Positions 1-7,049 of a stretch of DNA of 46,539 nt are shown in pieces. The translations under genes were made by a program, and so were the position numbers. This stretch comes from an uncultured Collinsella sp. (GTDB lineage: Bacteria > Actinomycetota > Coriobacteriia > Coriobacteriales > Coriobacteriaceae), in NCBI GenBank assembly GCA_900540855.1, contig UQHK01000016.1, positions 1-46,539 on the forward strand, written 5' to 3'. Under the pieces are notes generated by a model that saw nothing but the letters and a program-made list of their open reading frames with translations, searched no databases and had not been told where the DNA came from. Position 1 is the first letter of the stretch; each line of letters starts with the position of its first letter.

Positions 1-55
1 TGCCCTACCGGGAGTAGCCTCGACGGTTGACAAAACTATAGGAACACCCAATGAC
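1..55. repeat. Terminal inverted repeat, left copy
   Basis: The first 55 bases are the exact reverse complement of the last 55 (46485-46539); the match stops at base 56 (g against t). Because the copies are inverted, this is not the direct overlap of a circular molecule. An exact 55-base match at contig ends is also what a de Bruijn assembler with k=55 leaves when a contig stops at a repeated node, so a genomic inverted repeat interrupted by assembly is the simplest reading. No gene lies between this repeat and the first start codon. Confidence 0.9.
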
Positions 56-114
56 GAGGCGGGGGAGGCGTGCGACAATGGTGGGCGTTGTGTTGTTCGC
101 GCTAAGGAGTTGCC

Positions 115-927
115 ATGTTGTTGTGTTCCGTTTGCCATGAGCCTTTGGTGGACGACGAGCGCGGTGCTGTGTGCGCGGGCGGACACCGGTTTGACCGTGC
201 GCGCGAGGGCTATCTGTATCTGCTGCGCTCGTCCAAGAGCGGCGACTCCATGGGCGATCCCAAGTCGCAGGCGCGCAGTCGTCGCGACTTTCTTAACCGC
301 GGCTACTACGCGCCGTTGCGCGATGCGATGGTCGAGCTGGTGCGCGAGCAGGTGTCTGGACGTGCAGCGTCTGCGAATGGCCCCATGACGCTGCTCGATA
401 TTTGCTGCGGCGAGGGCTACTACACCAGTGCCATGGGCGCGGTGCCGGGCGTGGATGCTTACGGGTTCGACCTGGGAAAAGAGATGGTGCGTCTGGCCGC
501 CAAGCGCGGCGATGCGACCTATTTCGTGGCCAATATGAAGGATATCCCCGTGGCCGATGGTGCCTTCGATATGGTGACCGAGCTTTTTGCCCCCTTTAAC
601 GAGCGCGAGTTTGCCCGCGTGCTGGCACCCGAGGGCTCGCTCTACACCGTGGTGCCGGGTGCGCGGCATCTGTTTGGGCTCAAGGAGGTGCTCTACGACA
701 CGCCGTATCTCAACGACGAGAAGTTGCCGCAGACAACCGAGCTCGAGTTGGTTGGCACGAAACGGGTGTCTGCGAACATTACGCTCCAGACGCAGGCCGA
801 TATCGAGGCGGTGTTTCAGATGACGCCGTACTACTACCGCACGCGCCCTGCCGACAAAGAGCGCCTGGCAAACCTGGACACCCTTCAGACCGATATCGAC
901 TTCATCATTGCCGAGTACCGCCACTAA
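115..927 (+). CDS. rlmA: 23S rRNA (guanine-N1)-methyltransferase, RlmA family
   Basis: 270 aa. RlmA enzymes methylate N1 of a guanine in hairpin 35 of 23S rRNA (G745 for RlmAI, G748 for RlmAII/TlrB), using SAM in the cytoplasm. The N-terminal zinc module is visible as C4, C7, C20 and H24, followed by the family's short GDS/RR.FL.. region (about residues 43-62). SAM motif I follows as DICCGEG at 95-101. The ATG at 115 follows AAGGAG (104-109). Family membership is clear. Which guanine is modified cannot be told from sequence alone; a Gram-positive host favours the RlmAII activity, which in some species affects macrolide binding. It stands alone, with a palindromic repeat directly after the stop. 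Confidence 0.85.
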   Translation: MLLCSVCHEPLVDDERGAVCAGGHRFDRAREGYLYLLRSSKSGDSMGDPKSQARSRRDFLNRGYYAPLRDAMVELVREQVSGRAASANGPMTLLDICCGEGYYTSAMGAVPGVDAYGFDLGKEMVRLAAKRGDATYFVANMKDIPVADGAFDMVTELFAPFNEREFARVLAPEGSLYTVVPGARHLFGLKEVLYDTPYLNDEKLPQTTELELVGTKRVSANITLQTQADIEAVFQMTPYYYRTRPADKERLANLDTLQTDIDFIIAEYRH

Positions 928-976
928 CCTACCAAAAAGGGACAGGTTTATTTTGGCAGGTTTTATCTGGGCAAAC
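928..976 (+). repeat. GGGACAGG palindromic repeat (family 1, single unit)
   Basis: Starts at the rlmA stop codon. It has an imperfect inverted repeat, ACCAAAA / TTTTGGC, around an AGGGACAGGTTTA core, then a tail TTTTATCTGGG. The same unit with its tail recurs in reverse complement at 24531-24586 (about 50 bases alignable by eye). It resembles the REP-like elements mobilised by RAYT transposases in many bacteria; that link is inference, and no RAYT gene is in the window. Confidence 0.7.
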
Positions 977-979
977 GTA

Positions 980-1012
980 AAGGGCCGACCGCGGAGATGC
1001 GCGATCGGCCCT
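980..1012. terminator. Bidirectional hairpin terminator
   Basis: Arms AAGGGCCGACCGCG (980-993) and CGCGATCGGCCCTT (999-1012) pair over 14 positions with one mismatch and a 5-nt loop. It sits between the convergent genes rlmA and the membrane protein at 1054. T-rich sequence follows on the plus side (TTGTTGGTT). Confidence 0.7.
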
Positions 1013-1053
1013 TGTTGGTTGCTTGGATGTGGGGGGCAGTGGAAGGCGGGAGC

Positions 1054-1455
1054 CTACAGGCGGTCCTTGTTCTCGGCTTTAACGGCGTGAGCCTGCTGAA
1101 CAAAGAACAGGTCGTACACCACGATGACAAAGGCGCCAAAGTTGATGGCGTCGCCGCCAAACGCGGGAAGCGTGAGCACGGCCTGCGCAATCGTGGCGAT
1201 TGCGGCGACGATGCCGAGCTTAAACGCGCCATCCACCTGCGAAGGCTTGTTGGCGCCCTTGATGCCCGCAACACCTGCGGCAAGATCGACAAGACCCTTG
1301 ATGACAAGTACGGCCGCGGCGAGCATGGCGTTCGGCCCGTACGTGGAATCGAGACTGCCTCGGGCGATGCCGACGCCGGCGATGACGAGGCTGGCGATGC
1401 CCAAAACAAAGTAAATGAGGGCAAGGATTTTGAGTGTCTTGCGAGCGTAGCTCAT
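1054..1455 (-). CDS. Small four-helix membrane protein, unknown function
   Basis: 133 aa, starting MSYARKTLK at 1455; the reverse strand has AGGATC shortly upstream. The open frame extends 41 codons further but without family-like sequence, so the internal ATG is chosen. Four hydrophobic segments can be seen (roughly residues 9-30, 40-62, 76-98 and 104-122), with a charged tail. I do not recognise a family with certainty; small integral membrane proteins of this kind are common in Coriobacteriia. It is transcribed alone and converges on rlmA across the shared hairpin at 980-1012. Confidence 0.6.
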   Translation of the reverse strand: MSYARKTLKILALIYFVLGIASLVIAGVGIARGSLDSTYGPNAMLAAAVLVIKGLVDLAAGVAGIKGANKPSQVDGAFKLGIVAAIATIAQAVLTLPAFGGDAINFGAFVIVVYDLFFVQQAHAVKAENKDRL

Positions 1456-1684
1456 GGCTGGATCCTTTCGATACGAGTACGGCCGATCTGGCGTACCCCC
1501 TGTGCTGCACATATGGTGAAGCACATTGTAGTTCAACGCGGCGGCGCATGCGTCTGAAAGCGCTTTAGGCCTGCGCACCTCAACCTTTCAAAAAGGAAAG
1601 CTGGACGTAAGTCAAATCGATGGCAGCTCATGTGCGGCGCTGCGATGATGAGGATGTAACAAGGAGTTGGTCTAAGGAGGAGCC

Positions 1685-1828
1685 ATGATGTACGGAACAG
1701 GGCAGGCGCGCGAGCCGCAATCGTTGGGAAGGCGCATGAGCGATTCTGTGATCGCTGCCGTGTGCACGGGATTGATGGCGGTGCTTTGCATTGGGATGCT
1801 GTGGGCCATGTCGCATGTGGGACAATAG
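1685..1828 (+). CDS. Small single-pass membrane protein (47 aa)
   Basis: A short frame with a strong Shine-Dalgarno AAGGAGG (1674-1680) four bases before the ATG. The product begins MMYGTGQAREPQSLG and has one hydrophobic stretch (about residues 21-43, VIAAVCTGLMAVLCIGMLWA), ending at TAG 1828. Charged N terminus, one helix and a very short C terminus suggest a single-pass membrane peptide. Function unknown. The next gene starts 63 bases later with its own AAGGAG, so the two may be co-transcribed. Confidence 0.6.
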   Translation: MMYGTGQAREPQSLGRRMSDSVIAAVCTGLMAVLCIGMLWAMSHVGQ

Positions 1829-1891
1829 CGGACGATTGGGTGCCGACACATGCGGCGCTCACGTATCCGCTTTGCTTGCTAAGGAGTACCC

Positions 1892-2596
1892 ATGGGCGTC
1901 GTCGATCCCTTTTCTGTTGCTCGGGCCGCGGGGCTTGAGCTGATCGGGAACCCCGAGGGCCTCACGCTCACCGACGGCACGATGGAGTTGCGTGCCGATT
2001 TTGGCCGCATGCTTCCGCGGCTCAAGCAGGGCCGTTTGCAGCAAGAGCTACTGGTGAAGGCTGCGCGCACAAAAGGCATCGAGCAACCATGGGCGATTGA
2101 TGCCACAGCAGGCTTTGGCGAGGACTCGCTGCTGCTGGCGGCCGCGGGCTTTACCGTCGATCTGTATGAACAGGATTGCGTGATCGCGGCGCTTCTCAAG
2201 GATGCCTTGGATCGCGCGACAGATGATCCGGCGCTTGCGACAGCCGTGGCACGAATGCGCTTGCATGCGGGCGAGGACAGCGTCGCCGGCCTTCGCCATG
2301 TAGCTGAGCTGATCGGGCAGGGCGAGCTCACCGCTCCTGACGTGGTATATCTGGACCCCATGTTTCCCGGGCGCACCAAGAGCGCGGCGGTGAAAAAGAA
2401 GTTCCAACTCTTGCATCATCTGGAACAGCCGTGTGCCGATGAGGAGACGCTGGTCGAAGCCGCGCTTGCGGTGCACCCGCGCAAGGTCGTTATCAAGCGG
2501 CCGGTGAAGGGGCCGCTGCTTGCCGGCATCAAGCCGAGCTATCAGCTTGCGGGCAAGGCTGTCCGCTACGATGTCTTGGTGCCGCCGCGCCCGTAG
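1892..2596 (+). CDS. rsmJ: 16S rRNA (guanine1516-N2)-methyltransferase-like protein, RsmJ family
   Basis: 234 aa. RsmJ (YhiQ) methylates G1516 of 16S rRNA with SAM. Visible marks are motif I DATAGFGEDS at about 70-79, the acidic ligand YEQD, the catalytic YLDPMFPGR near 153, and the family's VVIKRP in the C-terminal third. Length agrees with the family (about 230-250). ATG 1892 follows AAGGAG (1881-1886). Second rRNA methyltransferase within 2 kb of rlmA, but the two are separate transcription units because of the minus-strand gene and terminator between them. Confidence 0.75.
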   Translation: MGVVDPFSVARAAGLELIGNPEGLTLTDGTMELRADFGRMLPRLKQGRLQQELLVKAARTKGIEQPWAIDATAGFGEDSLLLAAAGFTVDLYEQDCVIAALLKDALDRATDDPALATAVARMRLHAGEDSVAGLRHVAELIGQGELTAPDVVYLDPMFPGRTKSAAVKKKFQLLHHLEQPCADEETLVEAALAVHPRKVVIKRPVKGPLLAGIKPSYQLAGKAVRYDVLVPPRP

Positions 2597-2663
2597 CCTG
2601 CGCGCGATGGCCGGCGATGTGTCGGTGCCGTGCCGCTGCGTGAGCGTCGCGCCGATGCGGCGC

Positions 2664-2960
2664 CTATTTCCAAGGGTGCGACGTCAGGTGCCACCCGCCG
2701 CAGTATTCACATTTGTAGCAGGCCAAGCCACGTCGTCCACGGTTTTCGCAGTCGGCCATAACGGCCTCGGCCTCGGCGCGTGTGTCGTAGCGGTTTTTGC
2801 GCTCGCACGACTTGTAGCGCCAAGCCTCATCGCGCTCGGCGTCCAGGGCATCGCGGCGCTCGTCCTCGCGCGCAAACAGGTCGCTCATATCGCCGCCGGT
2901 GGCAGCGCCCAAAAACTCGCTTTTGGCCTTTGACCAGGCGGCTCGCTTTTTGCTTCCCAT
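2664..2960 (-). CDS. Small zinc-ribbon-like protein, unknown function
   Basis: 98 aa from MGSKKRAAWSK at 2960. The N-terminal half is charged and probably helical. The C terminus has CYKCEYCGGWHLTSHP, a CxxC plus C..H arrangement able to bind zinc. A longer reading from an ATG at 2993 is possible; the chosen start has a GGAAAGG upstream at a long spacing, so the start is uncertain. It is divergent from the GNAT gene at 3034 with about 70 bases between them. No confident function. Confidence 0.55.
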   Translation of the reverse strand: MGSKKRAAWSKAKSEFLGAATGGDMSDLFAREDERRDALDAERDEAWRYKSCERKNRYDTRAEAEAVMADCENRGRRGLACYKCEYCGGWHLTSHPWK

Positions 2961-3033
2961 CTGCTTCGTGCCCTTTCCAAACGCTGGTATCATTGCCCAA
3001 TCAAAGTGATACCAATAAACGTGAGGTCGCCGC

Positions 3034-3525
3034 GTGATGATCAGAAAAACCCTCGATACCGACATTCCCGCCGTCATGGCTATCTATGACGCCGCCCGCG
3101 CCTTTATGCGCGCGCATGGCAACGCCACACAGTGGCCCGAGGGCACGCCTTCGGCCGAGCAGCTGGCTGCCGATATCGCCGCCGGTGGCAGCTATGTGTG
3201 CGAAGTCGACGGTCGCGTGGTGGCGACGTTTGCCTTTTTGCCGGGCCCGGACGAGTGCTATGACGTCATCGAGGACGGTCAGTGGCGTAGCGACACTCCG
3301 TACGCCGTACTGCACCGCGTGGCGTCCGACGGCACCGTGCACGGTATCGCGGCCGCGATGTTTGCCTTTGCCAAGGCGCGCGCTGACCACCTGCGTATCG
3401 ACACGCACGCGGACAACCTGCCCATGCAGGGCGCGAGCATGAAAGCGGGGTTCGAGCGCGCCGGCGTCGTGTATGTGTCGGACGGCACGCCGCGTGTTGC
3501 GTTCGACTGGCTGCGCGAGGCATAA
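3034..3525 (+). CDS. GNAT-family N-acetyltransferase
   Basis: 163 aa. The N-terminal IRKTLDTDIPAVMAIYDAAR and the central beta strands VCEVDGRVVATFAF match the acetyl-CoA-dependent GNAT fold; the end IDTHADNLPMQGASMKAGF matches the terminal GNAT motif found in small-molecule acetyltransferases. The substrate cannot be assigned. The start is GTG 3034 or ATG 3037; GAGG at 3023-3026 fits either. It ends just before a strong terminator, so it is monocistronic. Confidence 0.8.
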   Translation: MMIRKTLDTDIPAVMAIYDAARAFMRAHGNATQWPEGTPSAEQLAADIAAGGSYVCEVDGRVVATFAFLPGPDECYDVIEDGQWRSDTPYAVLHRVASDGTVHGIAAAMFAFAKARADHLRIDTHADNLPMQGASMKAGFERAGVVYVSDGTPRVAFDWLREA

Positions 3526-3561
3526 GAGCGAGGACGCGTATCAACAATCCATGTACATGAA

Positions 3562-3586
3562 AATGGCCCCGGGTGGGGCCATTTTT
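3562..3586 (+). terminator. Intrinsic terminator after the GNAT gene
   Basis: AATGGCCCC / GGGGCCATT arms, a GGGT loop, then TTTTT on the plus strand. Confidence 0.85.
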
Positions 3587-3599
3587 GGTCGCTGCGCTG

Positions 3600-3713
3600 T
3601 TAGGGGAGGTGCCGGCTTTCGCAAGGCGCGAACCTGCGAAAATCGCCGCGCGGCAACGCGGGGCGATGAGCTCGGTCGGGGGATAGGGCCCGCTTCGCCC
3701 GCCGGCCCGTAAA
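3600..3713 (+). promoter_or_regulatory. Structured G/C-rich leader before the TetM-like GTPase
   Basis: About 110 bases with several potential hairpins: TTCGCA/TGCGAA arms around 3616-3643, CGCC...GGGCG around 3645-3666, and GGGCCC...GGCCC around 3687-3710. It lies between the previous terminator and the GTPase. Genes for ribosomal protection proteins are often controlled by leader attenuation. No short leader peptide was identified, so a regulatory role is inference only. Confidence 0.3.
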
Positions 3714-3782
3714 TTGTATCATCCAGTGTGGAACGAGAATGCCCGTTGCCGCGTGCGGTGGGCTTGCAATAAGAGGAGAGCC

Positions 3783-5786
3783 ATGTCGAAGCAAGCTGTC
3801 GTTGGAATCTTGGCGCATGTCGATGCCGGCAAGACTACGCTGGCCGAGGCCATGCTGTTCAACGCAGGTCGCATTCGCAAGCGCGGCCGTGTGGACGACG
3901 GCGACTCGCACCTGGATACCAACGCTATCGAACGCGAGCGCGGCATCACGATTTTCTCGTCGCAGGCCGTGTTCGACCACGGTGATACCCGCGTCATGCT
4001 CGTGGACGCTCCCGGACACGTGGATTTTTCGGCCGAGGCAGAGCGCACGTTGCGTGCGCTCGACTACGCGATTTTGGTGGTAGGTGCCAACGACGGCGTG
4101 CAGGGACACACCGAAACCTTGTGGCGCCTGCTTGCGCGCTATGGCATCCCGACGTTTGTCTTTATCAACAAAATCGATTTGGAGAATCCCGGCCGCGATG
4201 TTTTACTGACGCAACTTGGGCAGCGTCTTTCCGAGGGCTGTCTGGATGCCAACGAACTGCTGACGGGCGGTGCCGCTTGGGAGGACGCTGCCGCGTTGGA
4301 CGAGGCAGCCCTCGAGGAGTTTCTTGAGACAGGCGAGCTTTCCGTCGCAACGCTTTCGCGCATGGTTGCCGAGCGCAGGCTCTTTCCTTGTTTTGCCGGC
4401 TCGGCGCTTAAGGACCAGGGCGTGGGCGAGCTGCTGGATGGCATGTGCGCGCTGATGCGTGAGAGGGCGTGGCCGCCGGAGTTCGCCGCGCGCGTCTATC
4501 GCGTCAGCCGCGGCGATCGCGGCGAGCGCTTGGCTTGGGTAAAAGTGACCGGCGGCACGCTGCATGCAAAGCAGATGATCGAGGGGCGCTCCGGTGCCGA
4601 GGCATGGGAGCAAAAGGTCGATCAGGTGCGCATCTATAACGGCGAGAAGTATGAGCTTGCCCAAGAAGTTGCCGCTGGCGGTATTTGTGCCGTGACGGGT
4701 CTTGCGCACGTTCGCCCAGGGGACGCCTTGGGCGCGGAACCCGCGTGCGATGCGCCCGTCATTGCGCCAGTTCTCACCTATACGGTGCTTCCGGGCGAAC
4801 ACGACGTCCACACGGTGTTCAAAGCATTGACTGAGTTGGCGGATGAAGATCCCATGCTCGGCGTAAGCTGGAATACGCATCTCGAGCAGATTCATTTGCA
4901 GCTGATGGGCGCCGTGCAACTCGAGGTCGTACAGCGGGTGTTGGTCGATCGCTTTGGCCTTTCGGTTGAGTTTGAGTCTGGCGGCATTCTCTATAAGGAG
5001 ACGATCTCGCAGCCGGTCGAGGGCGTGGGCCACTTTGAGCCGCTGCGCCACTATGCCGAGGTGCATTTGCGCCTGGAGCCGTTGCCAGCGGGTTCGGGCG
5101 TGCAGTTTGGCACCGTGACCTCGACCGACAAGCTCGATCTGAACTGGCAGCGTTTGGCACTCACCAACGCCATGGAGCGCGATCACCTGGGCGCACTGAC
5201 CGGCTCGCCCATCACCGATGTGCGCATTACGCTTACGGGCGGCCGCGCGCATGCCAAACACACCGAGGGCGGCGATTTTCGCCAGGCCACGTACCGCGCG
5301 ATTCGCCAGGGTTTGATGCAGGCGCGTGAGGTCGGCGCAGCCGTGCTGCTGGAGCCGTGGTATCACTTTGAGCTCGAGGTGCCGGGGGAGTGCGTGGGCC
5401 GGGCGCTCTCGGATGCCACGCGCATGGGCGCCGAGTACAAGCCGCCGACGATGGCGGGAGACCGGGCGAAGCTTGTGGGTCGCGTGCCGGCATCCGAGGT
5501 GCAGGATTATGCGCTGGAGGTGGCTGCCTACACGAGCGGTCGCGGTCATCTGTACCTGGAGTTCGCCGGCTATGCGGCTTGCCATGATGCCGAGCGCGTC
5601 ATCGAGGCGGCCGCCTACGAGCCCGAGGCCGATCTGCCCAACACGCCCGATTCGGTCTTTTGCGCCCACGGCGCCGGCTATACGGTCAAATGGTACGACG
5701 TGCCCGCCGCGGCACACGTAAAGATCGATCCCGCCACCTTCCGCCCCTATCGCCCCGCCGACGCGGAATTTTTCGGCCACATGTGA
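3783..5786 (+). CDS. TetM/EF-G-like translational GTPase (ribosomal protection family)
   Basis: 667 aa from ATG 3783, behind AGAGGAG (3772-3778); the frame is open further upstream but without family sequence. GTPase motifs: G1 AHVDAGKT (11-18), RERGITI switch, DAPGH, NKID. EF-G domains II-V follow, with a domain IV/V region ending GHLYLEFAGY. It is closer to Tet(M)/Tet(O)/Tet(W) proteins (about 639 aa) than to EF-G (about 700). Such proteins remove tetracycline from the ribosome, but chromosomal paralogs with no proven resistance role are common, so resistance is not claimed. The last codons are ATG TGA, where the stop belongs to a palindromic repeat. Confidence 0.75.
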   Translation: MSKQAVVGILAHVDAGKTTLAEAMLFNAGRIRKRGRVDDGDSHLDTNAIERERGITIFSSQAVFDHGDTRVMLVDAPGHVDFSAEAERTLRALDYAILVVGANDGVQGHTETLWRLLARYGIPTFVFINKIDLENPGRDVLLTQLGQRLSEGCLDANELLTGGAAWEDAAALDEAALEEFLETGELSVATLSRMVAERRLFPCFAGSALKDQGVGELLDGMCALMRERAWPPEFAARVYRVSRGDRGERLAWVKVTGGTLHAKQMIEGRSGAEAWEQKVDQVRIYNGEKYELAQEVAAGGICAVTGLAHVRPGDALGAEPACDAPVIAPVLTYTVLPGEHDVHTVFKALTELADEDPMLGVSWNTHLEQIHLQLMGAVQLEVVQRVLVDRFGLSVEFESGGILYKETISQPVEGVGHFEPLRHYAEVHLRLEPLPAGSGVQFGTVTSTDKLDLNWQRLALTNAMERDHLGALTGSPITDVRITLTGGRAHAKHTEGGDFRQATYRAIRQGLMQAREVGAAVLLEPWYHFELEVPGECVGRALSDATRMGAEYKPPTMAGDRAKLVGRVPASEVQDYALEVAAYTSGRGHLYLEFAGYAACHDAERVIEAAAYEPEADLPNTPDSVFCAHGAGYTVKWYDVPAAAHVKIDPATFRPYRPADAEFFGHM

Positions 5787-5810
5787 CAAAGGGACAGCTC
5801 CTTTGTCACA
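5782..5810. repeat. TGTGACAAAGGGA palindrome (family 2), copy 1
   Basis: TGTGACAAAGGGACAG then CTCCTTTGTCACA, a near-perfect 29-bp palindrome. It overlaps the stop codon of the GTPase gene (TGA 5784-5786). Sister copies lie at 7001, 9547 and 13595. Confidence 0.85.
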
Positions 5811-5816
5811 TTCAGT

Positions 5817-5846
5817 TGGTATAACTCGGTATAAGTTGGTATAACT
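5817..5846 (+). promoter_or_regulatory. Three 10-bp phased repeats upstream of AAA+ ATPase 1
   Basis: GGTATAA occurs at 5818, 5828 and 5838, exactly one helical turn apart, inside the units TTGGTATAAC, TCGGTATAAG and TTGGTATAAC. The array ends 33 bases before the ATPase start and 23 before its AGGAGG. Same-face repeats of this kind are typical of operators for oligomeric DNA-binding proteins. The TATAAC units could also serve as -10 elements. Autoregulation by the downstream winged-helix ATPase is inference. Confidence 0.55.
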
Positions 5847-5879
5847 ATTGCTAGCCTTTGCCAATCCGAGGAGGCCGAC

Positions 5880-6998
5880 ATGAATCCAAATCCCTTTAAG
5901 CCAACGGCTGGTAAGCGGCCTCCGATACTCATCGGTCGCGAGTCGGTCATCGAAGATTTTGAGGAGGGGCTCGATAACGGTGCCGGAGCGCCGGGCAGAC
6001 TCATGCTCATTACAGGAAACCGCGGCTGTGGCAAAACAGTTCTCCTGCGGGAGCTGCAACGTCTGGCCAGTGATCGCGGATGGGCGGTTGTCTCCGATTC
6101 CGCTTCGCTTGGTTTATGCGACCGCTTGGCCGACGCACTCCGCTCGAATAAGCCCGTTGTGACGTCAATGGAGTTTGGGCTGTCATTTGGCCGAATGTCG
6201 GTCGAGGCGGCGCGGGCAAAAGGCGAGACGTTGCGGGGGCTGGTCAACGAGAGGCTCAAGAGGCTCGGTCCAGGTAAGGGCATCCTGTTTGCGATTGACG
6301 AGGCTCAATCGGCGTCTATTGAGGAGCTGGCGGCCCTTGCCGTTCTCTATCAGCAGGTGCTGGGAGATCAGGATGCCACGGGCTTGCCCGATAGCGACCA
6401 GCGTGGTCTTGCGCTGGTCTTTGCCGGCTTACCCAGTATGGTTGACAATCTGCTCGAAGAGCCGAGCGTGACGTTTTTGCGGCGTGCCCAGCAGCGTACG
6501 CTGGGGGCGATTTCTTTGCCCCAGGTGCGCGATTCATATATCCAGACGGTCGAATGTGCTGGTCTTTACGTTGATGCGGAGACCGCGGACCTTGCGGCGC
6601 GCAAGAGCATGGGACATCCCTATATGGTTCAGCTGGTGGGATATTACATGTGGCGGTCTGCCGTCCGACGTGGCTCGCAACTCATTGAAAGGCGCGATGT
6701 CGAGGATGGTCATGCGGATGCCATCTTTGAGTTCTACGAAGCGGTTGACGCGCCTCTGTATTACGGGCTGCGCAGTCCGCAGCGCCTCTTTGTCGAGGCT
6801 ATGGCGGTTGGCGAGGACAAGCCGACGCGCATGTCGGATATCATTGAGCGCTGCGACCGCACCCAGAGCTGGGCGAGCAAATACCGCGCAAGCCTGATTC
6901 GCGAGCGCGTCATCGAGGCCGCCGGATACGGCCTCGTCCGTTTTACCGTGCCCATGCTGGGCGAGTACATTCGAGATCGTGTTTTATGGCACGAGTAA
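5880..6998 (+). CDS. AAA+ ATPase with C-terminal winged helix (ATPase 1)
   Basis: 372 aa, start ATG 5880 behind GAGGAGG. It opens NPFKPTAGKRPPILIGR, a typical entry to Orc1/Cdc6- or STAND-like ATPases. Walker A is GNRGCGKT (46-53) and Walker B ILFAIDEA (135-142). AGLPSMV...FLRRAQQ follows at the sensor position, and the last 80 residues look like a winged helix (MSDIIERCDRTQSWASKYRASL). The protein is a distant paralog of the gene at 9583-10683 and shares FLRRAQQ and VQLVGY / LQLVGY with it. Cellular role unknown: DNA-binding regulator, defence switch and mobile-element helper are all possible. The gene is bounded on both sides by the TGTGACAAAGGG palindrome. Confidence 0.8.
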   Translation: MNPNPFKPTAGKRPPILIGRESVIEDFEEGLDNGAGAPGRLMLITGNRGCGKTVLLRELQRLASDRGWAVVSDSASLGLCDRLADALRSNKPVVTSMEFGLSFGRMSVEAARAKGETLRGLVNERLKRLGPGKGILFAIDEAQSASIEELAALAVLYQQVLGDQDATGLPDSDQRGLALVFAGLPSMVDNLLEEPSVTFLRRAQQRTLGAISLPQVRDSYIQTVECAGLYVDAETADLAARKSMGHPYMVQLVGYYMWRSAVRRGSQLIERRDVEDGHADAIFEFYEAVDAPLYYGLRSPQRLFVEAMAVGEDKPTRMSDIIERCDRTQSWASKYRASLIRERVIEAAGYGLVRFTVPMLGEYIRDRVLWHE

Positions 6999-7000
6999 AG

Positions 7001-7026
7001 GACAAAGGGACAGTCCCTTTGTCACA
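7001..7026. repeat. TGTGACAAAGGGA palindrome (family 2), copy 2
   Basis: GACAAAGGGAC, one central base, then GTCCCTTTGTC: a perfect 23-bp palindrome (7001-7023) followed by ACA. It starts two bases after the stop of ATPase 1. It may also work as a transcription-terminating hairpin, though no long T-run follows. Confidence 0.85.
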
Positions 7027-7049
7027 TTCGATCAACAGGAAGGGGAGCG

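Noticed and set aside
3783..5786. Calling the GTPase a tetracycline resistance gene
   Set aside because: Family membership is clear but close grouping with proven Tet proteins cannot be shown here.
4203..6059. 618-aa open frame on the minus strand
   Set aside because: It is antisense to the GTPase and the start of ATPase 1, has no recognisable family, and is typical of high-G+C shadow frames.
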